From NCBI RefSeq assembly GCF_009870125.1, contig NC_046683.1:63131869-63195868 (forward strand): 64,000 bases of DNA, in the 5' to 3' direction. The notes beneath the pieces were generated by a model, which saw only the letters and a program-made list of their open reading frames with translations, ran no database searches and was not told the origin of the DNA. The number at the start of each line of letters is the position of its first letter. Within the stretch, counting starts at the first letter, position 1. The translations under genes were made by a program, and so were the position numbers. Below, piece by piece: positions 11,201 to 20,576 of this stretch. This stretch comes from Drosophila pseudoobscura (Eukaryota > Arthropoda > Insecta > Diptera > Drosophilidae).

Positions 11201-14200
11201 CCGATCGACAGTCTGGATCCTCACGATCCTGGGAGAGTAGGTCGTCCACCGATCCGGCCCTATTTGCCTGAAATATAGCCTTGCGAAGATTTGAATTTGC
11301 GTATCTTTGAAATACTGGTATCTTCTGCATGCTATATCTCTGCAATACAGCGGCCGATCGGCGTGCGGCATGTCTTTTCGGAATGGCGCGAGTCCTGCCA
11401 ATCGACTGTCATCGGAAATAAGGACATTCCTTTCATCACGATTTTCGCCAAAAATCATGATGGTTACATCACTAAAATTGCCAAAAATCGGCCTCATTTT
11501 CGAGGTCGAGATTTTGATGCCGATCGACAGTCTGGATCCTCACGATCCTGGGAGAGTAGGTCGTCCACCGATCTGGCCCTATTTGCCTGAAATATAGCCT
11601 TGCGAAGATTTGAATTTGCGTATCTTTGAAATACTGGTATCTTCTGCATGCTACATATGTATATCTCTGCAATACAGCGGCCGATCGGGGCATGGCATGA
11701 CTTTTCGGGAAGAGGCGAGTCCTGCCAATCGACTGTCATCGGAAATAAGGACATTCCTTTCATCACGATTTTCGCCAAAAATCATGATGGTTACATCATT
11801 AAAATTGCCAAAAATCGGCCTCATTTTCGAGGTCGAGATTTTGATGCCGATCGACAGTCTGGATCCTCACGATCCTGGGAGAGTAGGTCGTCCACCGATC
11901 TGGCCCTATTTGCCTGAAATATAGCCTTGCGAAGATTTGAATTTGCGTATCTTTGAAATACTGGTATCTTCTGCATGCTATATCTCTGCAATACAGCGGC
12001 CGATCGGCGTGCGGCATGTCTTTTCAGGAAGGGGCGAGTCCTGCCAATCGACTGCGATCGGAAAAAAGGACATTCCTTTCATCACGATTTTCGCCAAAAA
12101 TCATGATGGTTACATCATTAAAATTGCCAAAAATCGGCCTCAATTTCGAGGTCGAGATTTTGATGCCGATCGACAGTCTGGATCCTCACGATCCTGGGAG
12201 AGTAGGTCGTCCACCGATCTGGCCCTATTTGCCTGAAATATAGCCTTGCGAAGATTTGAATTTGCGTATCTTTGAAATACTGGTATCTTCTGCATGCTAT
12301 ATCTCTGCAATACAGCGGCCGATCGGCGTGCGGCATGTCTTTTCAGGAAGGGGCGAGTCCTGCCAATCGACTGCGATCGGAAAAAAGGACATTCCTTTCA
12401 TCACGATTTTCGCCAAAAATCATGATGGTTACATCATTAAAATTGCCAAAAATCGGCCTCAATTTCGAGGTCGAGATTTTGATGCCGATCGACAGTCTGG
12501 ATCCTCACGATCCTGGGAGAGTAGGTCGTCCACCGATCTGGCCCTATTTGCCTGAAATATAGCCTTGCGAAGATTTGAATTTGCGTATCTTTGAAATACT
12601 GGTATCTTCTGCATGCTATATCTCTGCAATACAGCGGCCGATCGGCGTGCGGCATGTCTTTTCAGGAAGGGGCGAGTCCTGCCAATCGACTGCGATCGGA
12701 AAAAAGGACATTCCTTTCATCACGATTTTCGCCAAAAATCATGATGGTTACATCATTAAAATTGCCAAAAATCGGCCTCAATTTCGAGGTCGAGATTTTG
12801 ATGCCGATCGACAGTCTGGATCCTCACGATCCTGGGAGAGTAGGTCGTCCACCGATCCGGCCCTATTTGCCTGAAATATAGCCTTGCGAAGATTTGAATT
12901 TGCGTATCTTTGAAATACTGGTATCTTCTGCATGCTACATATGTATATCTCTGCAATACAGCGGCCGATCGGGGCATGGCATGACTTTTCGGGAAGAGGC
13001 GAGTCCTGCCAATCGACTGTCATCGGAAATAAGGACATTCCTTTCATCACGATTTTCGCCAAAAATCATGATGGTTACATCATTAAAATTGCCAAAAATC
13101 GGCCTCATTTTCGAGGTCGAGATTTTGATGCCGATCGACAGTCTGGATCCTCACGATCCTTGTAGAGTAGGTCCTCCCCGGAGTAGGTCCTCCCCGGATC
13201 TGGCCCTATTTGCCTGAAATATAGCAATCCGAAGATTTGGATTTGCGTATCTTTGAAATACTGGTATCTTCTACATGCTATATCTCTGCAATACAGCGGC
13301 CGATCGGCGTGCGGCATGTCTTTTCGGGAAGGGCCGAGTCCTGCCAATCGACTGTCATCGGAAATAAGGACATTCCTTTCATCACGATTTTCGCCAAAAA
13401 TCATGATGGTTACATCATTAAAATTGCCAAAAATCGGCCTCAATTTCGAGGTCGAGATTTTGATGCCGATCGACAGTCTGGATCCTCACGATCCTGGGAG
13501 AGTAGGTCGTCCACCGATCTGGCCCTATTTGCCTGAAATATAGCCTTGCGAAGATTTGAATTTGCGTATCTTTGAAATACTGGTATCTTCTGCATGCTAT
13601 ATCTCTGCAATACAGCGGCCGATCGGCGTGCGGCATGTCTTTTCGGAATGGCGCGATTCCTGCCAATCGACTGCGATCGGAAAAAAGGACATTCCTTTCA
13701 TCACGATTTTCGCCAAAAATCATGATGGTTACATCATTAAAATTGCCAAAAATCGGCCTCAATTTCGAGGTCGAGATTTTGATGCCGATCGACAGTCTGG
13801 ATCCTCACGATCCTGGGAGAGTAGGTCGTCCACCGATCTGGCCCTATTTGCCTGAAATATAGCCTTGCGAAGATTTGAATTTGCGTATCTTTGAAATACT
13901 GGTATCTTCTGCATGCTATATCTCTGCAATACAGCGGCCGATCGGCGTGCGGCATGTCTTTTCGGAATGGCGCGATTCCTGCCAATCGACTGCGATCGGA
14001 AAAAAGGACATTCCTTTCATCACGATTTTCGCCAAAAATCATGATGGTTACATCATTAAAATTGCCAAAAATCGGCCTCAATTTCGAGGTCGAGATTTTG
14101 ATGCCGATCGACAGTCTGGATCCTCACGATCCTGGGAGAGTAGGTCGTCCACCGATCTGGCCCTATTTGCCTGAAATATAGCCTTGCGAAGATTTGAATT

Positions 14201-15645
14201 TGCGTATCTTTGAAATACTGGTATCTTCTGCATGCTATATCTCTGCAATACAGCGGCCGATCGGCGTGCGGCATGTCTTTTCGGAATGGCGCGATTCCTG
14301 CCAATCGACTGCGATCGGAAAAAAGGACATTCCTTTCATCACGATTTTCGCCAAAAATCATGATGGTTACATCATTAAAATTGCCAAAAATCGGCCTCAA
14401 TTTCGAGGTCGAGATTTTGATGCCGATCGACAGTCTGGATCCTCACGATCCTGGGAGAGTAGGTCGTCCACCGATCTGGCCCTATTTGCCTGAAATATAG
14501 CCTTGCGAAGATTTGAATTTGCGTATCTTTGAAATACTGGTATCTTCTGCATGCTATATCTCTGCAATACAGCGGCCGATCGGGGCATGGCATGTCTTTT
14601 CGGGAAGGGGCGAGTCCTGCCAATCGACTGCGATCGGAAAAAAGGACATTCCTTTCATCACGATTTTCGCCAAAAATCATGATGGTTACATCATTAAAAT
14701 TGCCAAAAATCGGCCTCAATTTCGAGGTCGAGATTTTGATGCCGATCGACAGTCTGGATCCTCACGATCCTGGGAGAGTAGGTCGTCCACCGATCTGGCC
14801 CTATTTGCCTGAAATATAGCCTTGCGAAGATTTGAATTTGCGTATCTTTGAAATACTGGTATCTTCTGCATGCTATATCTCGGCTACACAGCGGCCGATC
14901 GGGGCACGGCATGTCTTTTCGGGATGGGGCGATTCCTGCCAATCGACTGCGATCGGAAAAAAGGACATTCCTTTCATCACGATTTTCGCCAAAAATCATG
15001 ATGGTTACATCATTAAAATTGCCAAAAATCGGCCTCATTTTCGAGGTCGAGATTTTGATGCCGATCGACAGTCTGGATCCTCATGATCCTTAGAGAGTAG
15101 GTCCTCCCCCGATCTGGCCCTATTTGCCTGAAATATAGCCTTGCGAAGATTTGAATTTGCGTATCTTTGAAATACTGGTATCTTCTGCATGCTACATATG
15201 TATATCTCTGCAATACAGCGGCCGATCGGGGCATGGCATGACTTTTCGGGAAGAGGCGAGTCCTGCCAATCGACTGTCATCGGAAAAAAGGACATTCCTT
15301 TCATCACGATTTTCGCCAAAAATCATGATGGTTACATCATTAAAATTGCCAAAAATCGGCCTCAATTTCGAGGTCGAGATTTTGATGCCGATCGACAGGC
15401 TCGATCCTCACGATCCTGGGAGAGTAGGTCCTCCCCGGATCTGGCCCTATTTGCCTGAAATATAGCCTTGCGAAGATTTGAATTTGCGTATCTTTGAAAT
15501 ACTGGTATCTTCTACATGCTATATCTCTGCAATACAGCGGCCGATCGGGGCATGGCATGTCTTTTCGGGAAGGGGCGAGTCCTGCCAATCGACTGTCATC
15601 GGAAAAAAGGACATTCCTTTCATCACGATTTTCGCCAAAAATCAT
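5254..15645 (+). repeat. Tandem satellite array, about 33 monomers of 319 bp
   Basis: The same unit recurs head-to-tail. A fixed landmark (the ATG of GATTTGAATTTGCGTATC) or its equivalent falls at 5537, 5856, 6175, 6494, 6813, 7136, 7455, 7778, 8101, and so on to 15151 and 15478, giving 32 landmarks plus a preceding unit. Spacing is 319 bp for most, 323 where TATATCTC becomes ACATATATCTC, 327 with ACATATGTATATCTC, and once 343 where a 16-bp block (13165-13180) is duplicated. Units are nearly identical. Differences cluster in one variable window just after CGGCCGATCGG, giving a handful of types (GGAATGGCGCGATTCC, AGGAAGGGGCGAGTCC, GGGAAGAGGCGATTCC). All units share orientation. Monomers contain ORFs of 72-114 codons on both strands, but these are by-products of low stop content. 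I do not recognise the family. Confidence 0.97.
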
Positions 15646-15651
15646 CTCCCG

Positions 15652-15752
15652 GTGACGAAAAGACTTGTCACGCCCCGATCGGCCGCTGTTTGGCAGAGAT
15701 ATGGCGTGCAGAAAAAACTAGTATTTTAATGGTATGCAAATCCAAATCTTTT
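15652..15752 (-). repeat. Inverted, diverged fragment of the 319-bp monomer at the array's right edge
   Basis: The forward array breaks off within a unit at about 15645 (AAAAATCAT then CTCCCGG instead of GATGG). The next 100 bp, read on the minus strand, match a monomer from GATTTGAATTTGCGTATC through CTGCATGCTATATCTC and CAGCGGCCGATCGG to GTCTTTTCG, with about a dozen differences. The satellite therefore changes orientation here, in line with the inverted gene fragments on both sides. Confidence 0.8.
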
Positions 15753-15770
15753 GAGGGGTATATCTCATGG

Positions 15771-16490
15771 ATATAGATCCTTTTGGAAGGACTCAAACAA
15801 CCCCACCCAGTTATATTTCGCGATTCTTTGCAAGGATGATTTTTTTCAATAGTTTTATTCATTAAAACTTAGCTTAGTATAAATAAATGAACAAGCGGAA
15901 ACAATTTGTATCTACTATCTAAATGAATGGAATTTCATATCCTTAATCTTAACAACAATGAGATCTATCTAGAGTCTAGTAGCCCGCGTAGCTCCTCCCT
16001 TGGTTACCATAGTCAAAGTCCTTGTTGTCGATGGCCAGGTCGAAGGATGACGATGGCTTGCTTGGGATCTTGCATGGGGTGCGCTTCTGTCTTGCTGGGA
16101 TAAGATTCTCTCTGTCTGGAATAGGACTCAGTTTGTCTCGAATACGCCTCGGTAATGCTTGGATAGGTCTCCGTCTGGTGGGGCGCAATCGGATAGTCGT
16201 ATCAAGCGTGTGGCAAAGCGTTGGGTACATAAGTCCTCTGTGAAGGAAGATATATTTTAAAATAAATCCATAATTATATACTTTTTCACTTACGCGTCTC
16301 GATGCTAAAGCCGAGCGTTTGATTTCGCCGTCGATCACTGGTCCCTGCTGCAGTGGACTGGCCGCCACATTGTCGACTCAGCGACACAGCAGGACAGCCA
16401 ATGGCTGCCACAGTCCAGCTAGGTGCACATCCTTTGGACCTCCCAAAAATACGAGGAGCTACGGCGGAGGAGAAAACAGCGTGGGACGCA
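15771..16490 (-). pseudogene. Right arm: inverted copy of the gene fragment at 4437-5231
   Basis: On the minus strand this repeats the left arm: exon end with SLSRQCGGQSTAAGTSDRRR, a donor (ACGC|GTAAGT), an intron of about 56 bp, the last exon ending ...DFDYGNQGRSYAGY, a 3' UTR and AATAAA signal. It lacks the roughly 50-bp insertion of the left copy. The last-exon frame implied by splicing here hits a stop early, and the sequence encoding the YAGY ending is in another frame, so indels have broken this copy too. The two arms differ by scattered substitutions and several indels, making them older than the homogenised satellite between them. An open frame across the intron gives 130 codons (15976-16368), which I treat as coincidental. 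Confidence 0.65.
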
Positions 16491-17279
16491 AGGAAGAGGG
16501 CCATGGTACTGTCCGGACCCAAAGGTCGCAAAGGCCGCAGGCCACAGGTCGCAGCTCGCGACAGGAAGCAGGTCCTGAGGGGCTCACGGCGTCGGGGTCT
16601 CCTGCGCGAAAGAGCCTGCGAGGAGTTTGCGATTTCAACCGGTCAGGCGGCTGGAGTGGACAGCCGTATACTCGCTCATATAAACCGGAAGACCAGAAGG
16701 GTGAAGCCCCTGGTAAAAGATGGTGGGCATATCGGTGTCCACGGGCACGCAAGAGCACGTCCTGCATAAAAGAAAGGAGGAGTTGAATAAAGTAAATGAT
16801 AATAATAATAGCTTAATAGCTTTACCTGACGGGGTATGAGAAGGTTATCGCGGCACACAGTTTGTGGGCAGAGGGGGGAAAATCACCAGAGCGGCGCAAA
16901 GCACGAAAAAGTGAAGGTAAAGAACTAGATCCGCTTATCCGGAGAAATAGATCATGAAATATGCACTCAGAGGAAAAAAAAGCAATTCGTAATCTTTATT
17001 GGAAGCTGGGATCATCGGTTTTCAGTTTATTTTCAACAGGGTTTCCAGGGTCTTCGGTTCTGGCTTTCCGCTACCGCCGTGTCCTAAATACCTCGAGGAC
17101 CGTGTATAAACGAAAAGAATAACGGACAGCTCAATAGGGGAGACAACGCACATGAGAGAATAACAGACGCAGGCAGCTCTATAAATGCTTGTTATGTACT
17201 ATGTAATAGCAATAGAACATAGCATAAATCAACAACACAAGAAAGAGCAGCACAGCTGTAATTTCTAATCAATAGAAAC
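16491..17279. other. Unassigned sequence between the right arm and the VAP gene
   Basis: From about 16490 to 16770 the sequence is GC-richer than its surroundings and open in two plus-strand frames (for example 16353-16769, Arg/Lys/Gly-rich), overlapping the right arm at its start. This may be a fragment of another element or of the parent gene. I recognise no domain. From 16800 to 17279 it is AT-rich and featureless apart from a first copy of the 19-mer described at 17280-17336. Confidence 0.35.
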
Positions 17280-17336
17280 AACACCAGAAAGAGCAGCAAC
17301 GATAGAAACTCGAACGCTGCTGCTCTTTCTGGTGTT
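17280..17336. repeat. Perfect 19-bp inverted repeat (hairpin) with a third direct copy upstream
   Basis: AACACCAGAAAGAGCAGCA at 17280-17298 is exactly reverse-complemented at 17318-17336, leaving a 19-nt loop. A direct copy with one mismatch sits at 17234-17252. A DRE-like TATCGATA lies at 17567-17574. No gene is assigned to this element. Confidence 0.8.
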
Positions 17337-17758
17337 CATATATCTACATATGTATGATACAGCTTAGATTTTCTATTGATCATTTTGATATATGTGACAA
17401 TTTTTTTTAATTTTAAATACAAAAGGTGCCTATCATTCATTAATGAACATTTTTCATTGAAAAATCCGTCGGTCTGTATTTTTTCAAAAAAGAAAATCTA
17501 ACCGACACAATTTTTTGTATATATGTATGTTTATGTCTGGCAGCATTAATTACGAGAGTCACGACTTATCGATAGAAAATTTGGAAAAATTCGGCTGTTA
17601 GGCCGCCACTTAAAGCACAATTTAAATGTTGTTCTTGCATGAAAGATTGAGGCGATTTTGTGAATTCCACGAGTTTTCTATGGCAAAAATATACAAAAAA
17701 ACGAAAATAAATTCATTTTCCAAAAATTCATTTTTAATTTCTTTTACAGAACAGTTCT

Positions 17759-18481
17759 TCAGAAAGCTTGCTCAAAAAGTTGTAGTATTGCATTGCCGTA
17801 ATTGCCAAAGAATATGATGGCACCGACGATGAGAAGTCCGGCCAAAAACATGAACCTGTTAGGAGAACGCTGGCGAAGCAGTTTCCTGACTTTTTTCCCC
17901 TTCTGAGCAGGATCACGTAATTCCTTGATTTCCTGTGTCAAGTCCTGACGCACCTTCTCAAGACTATCAACTTTCTTCTGCAACATATCTTTGTCCTTCA
18001 GCTCCAGCTTGATGGCAGCCAGGGCGTCGTACACACGATCGGACACTTCAGTTGTCTCTCCACCAGCAGTGTGGCGGATGGACGCGTCCAAATTGTTAGT
18101 CAACTCGCAACGGACCCTGCCTTCCCACACTTTAGTCGAGTCCAGACCCCTGAAGAACTGGTGCACATCATCCACGTGATCTGTAACTTCGCTAGCCAAA
18201 ATAAGGAATTTGTGACGCTTCTCAAACAGGTTCGGGGTCAGAGACAACGTCGTCGGCTGCATGTAAATTTTTATGTTGACCGACGATTTGGCAGAAAGTA
18301 TCCCAACGTTCGGGCGAACACAGAACAATTCGGGCGAGGTTGTCTTCATCTTGAACGCGACATCCTTTTCGGTCAGACTGCGAATAACCAGAGTGCGCTT
18401 GAACGTCTTGTCGAACGGCCCCTTGAAAATAAGGGCATCAGCGGGCTCGTGGGCTATTATATCTGCTATATTCTTTGCCAT
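17759..18481 (-). CDS. fan: VAP-family protein, farinelli-like (MSP domain, tail-anchored)
   Basis: This is an intronless 240-aa ORF. Residues about 10-130 form a major sperm protein (MSP) domain of VAP type: FKMKTTSPELFCVRPNVG corresponds to the FKIKTT.P..YCVRPN motif of Vap33 that binds FFAT peptides. A charged, probably coiled-coil stretch follows (about 150-190), then a basic patch and a hydrophobic C-terminal segment (FMFLAGLLIVGAIIFF) that would anchor it in the ER membrane. VAPs tether the ER to other membranes and recruit lipid-transfer proteins. The MSP sequence is diverged from the ubiquitous Vap33. Adjacency to Ect4 (from memory, CG7919 next to CG7915 in D. melanogaster) points to farinelli, the testis paralogue needed for sperm individualisation. 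The ORF starts at the first ATG, and 3' to it the sequence runs into AT-rich intergenic DNA. Family assignment is firm; the orthology is inference. Confidence 0.8.
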   Translation of the reverse strand: MAKNIADIIAHEPADALIFKGPFDKTFKRTLVIRSLTEKDVAFKMKTTSPELFCVRPNVGILSAKSSVNIKIYMQPTTLSLTPNLFEKRHKFLILASEVTDHVDDVHQFFRGLDSTKVWEGRVRCELTNNLDASIRHTAGGETTEVSDRVYDALAAIKLELKDKDMLQKKVDSLEKVRQDLTQEIKELRDPAQKGKKVRKLLRQRSPNRFMFLAGLLIVGAIIFFGNYGNAILQLFEQAF

Positions 18482-20576
18482 TGTAATTTTGAAACTTATT
18501 TCAGTTCGGTTTACGGAATTTTTTTGTTCTGTTCAACAAAACGATGTGTCTAGATAAGTTTGTGAGACGAAATGACGAAAAGAAAATGAAACCAACGTAG
18601 CAAAATAATGGACAAAAAAAAGGCCTACTTTTACGGTTTAGATGTACGGCTTACAGCACTGAAACACAGCTCAGTAGAGTTGCCAAGCCTGCTGGAAGTC
18701 TCAAATGTTGTTTCGCTAGAATATTTTTTATTATTCTTTGATTCGTTTTATATACAGTTTCGTCGTGGTAAAATTCGTTGAGTAATTGCTCTGGAGTGGG
18801 AGTGGAGTGTATGTGGAGTTCTACCAGAATATCATGCGTCCAGCATTTGGGGAAGTGGCCTTGGCCAGAATTATGCCCGACAGCTCTTCGTCCTCCAGTT
18901 CGTTGCTGTTTTGTGCATTGAAGGGGGTAAGGAGAGTCGCATTAGACTTACAGTTAACATGGACTTATCATGGTTTATATACACATTTATAGCTAATGTT
19001 ATTGGTGTTTCTTGATCTGTTTTATTTGTTTCATAATAAATAACAATATGAATGTGGCTTGTTGTCGAGACAGCTGATGCTGGGGTGGTGGTGGGAGGCC
19101 GTCGATCACATCACCTCATTAGATGGGGGTTTCGATGAGTGTGCTGATCGAAGTCGATTCGCAGTTGTGGGTGGTTTGATTTTTGTGTGTTTGAGTGTGG
19201 TGTGCGTGGGCGGGCGGGAGTACAGTCACAGGGATAACAACAGTTACAACGAATTGCAGCAGTAGCCAATTTTGCTCTCATGGTCTGCAAAACAGAATCC
19301 AGATAGCGAGAAAGAGAGTGGAAGAAAAGAAAGAAATAGAGAGAAAATATACAAATGGAGAAAGAATCAAATAAAAGCTAATCGAAATTCCGTTAGCAGC
19401 ACAAAAACAAGACACAAAACGAAACGAAACAAAAAGAGGAATGAGAACATGCGTATGAGAGATGGAAAGATGTCGGATGGACTGATAAAGCAGGTGGACA
19501 GGGGGCAGGTGGCAGGTGGAAATAATACACATTTCATTTTATTAATTCACATTTTTTATTCTTTTTGATTTGTAGTGGTTGTTCTTTTCTCTTGCGTTTC
19601 CTTTCTGGTTTTGTTTTAAATTAAATCGTTTCGAGGCACTTAGTAGGCCAATTTGTAGGCACTATTTAAATATTAAATATATATGTATATTGCAAAAAAA
19701 ATCAATTAAAATATGCTAAAAATTAAGTATTGTACAGCATTTGTTTCTGTTATGTAAATTTTGCATTTAAATAAATTTCAGTTTCGTTTATCGTTTAAAT
19801 ATCACTTAAATAGGTTCGTTTCAAGCCACTTAATTGGTTTTAAATTATTTTTTTCTTCTTTTTTTTAACTTTTTTGCGGACGGTTACAAGAACAAATAAA
19901 AAAAATATTTTAAAAAATATATTAACTATAAATAGAATATTACATATAGGGTGTGTTTCTATTGTATTTTTGTTTCTTCTTTTTTTGTTTGTTGGTTTAT
20001 AAATTAGGTTTCGTGGTTATGCAGTCGTTAATGTTGTTTTGTGGTTTGTTTTCTCATAAATTAGTTTATCAATTGCAGTTTAAATTCGCTTTCTCATTTG
20101 TCACAAAAGATAATTAGTTAATTTACCAAAAATCAACAACTAATCACAAGGCAAATAGACTTTCTAGAGCGAGAGAGAGAGAGAGAGAGAGAAAGATGGT
20201 GGGAGGAGGGACGTTCGGTTTTGCTTTTGGCAACGCAGGCGAGTTTTAGTGGATGGCTTAGCTTAACGAGTATAAACAACGAGTGGCGAGCGATAATTTG
20301 CTAGCGAGAGTACCAACACCAGAGAGAGAGAGAGACAGAGAAGTACAGCGAGTGGAGAGACAGAGAGTTGTGTGGGGACCAGGGGTAGGATTAGACGTGA
20401 GTATGAGTATGAAGAAGGCATGAGATTCGGTTTTAGATGGCACAAATGCAACGAGTAGCGAGTAACAGGCACTTAGTGAGCGAAATACTAAACTAGATGA
20501 GTGGAAGTAGCGAGTGACGCGTCAAGACAGCTTCGCTTTGCTCAACGTTTTGGCTTTGCTTGGCTTACGGTTTGGC
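18482..20576. other. fan upstream region and Ect4 3' UTR / intergenic DNA
   Basis: No protein gene is supported. The stretch is AT-rich, with a GA run at 20171-20192 and more GA/CT-rich sequence to 20350. The part next to 20577 should be Ect4 3' UTR. I cannot place its poly(A) site with confidence among several minus-strand AATAAA-like sequences. A 58-codon ORF at 18608 (+) has no further support. Confidence 0.5.
20171..20192. repeat. GA dinucleotide run
   Basis: Eleven GA units at the Ect4 3' end, followed by further GA-rich DNA to 20350. A related run of twelve GA is at 32891-32914. Such runs bind GAGA factor and CLAMP in flies. Confidence 0.9.

Noticed and set aside
5254-15645. CRISPR-like array
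   Set aside because: There is no repeat-spacer alternation; the whole 319-bp unit is repeated, and the DNA is insect.
5254-15645. Array as a member of the D. melanogaster 1.688 (359-bp) satellite family
   Set aside because: Only a short stretch (ATATCTCGGCTAAACAGC) recalled a 1.688 segment; length and the rest of the unit do not match what I remember, so the link was dropped.
5155-15776. Dozens of 72-114-codon ORFs on both strands in the tandem array
   Set aside because: They repeat with the 319-bp unit in several overlapping frames, stop at the same place in each unit, and 319 is not a multiple of 3, so no frame runs across units. They are by-products of a monomer with few stops.
18608-18784. 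58-codon plus-strand ORF beginning MDKKKAYFYG
   Set aside because: No promoter, splice or family support beyond an open frame, and it lies where Ect4 3' UTR or the fan upstream region is expected.
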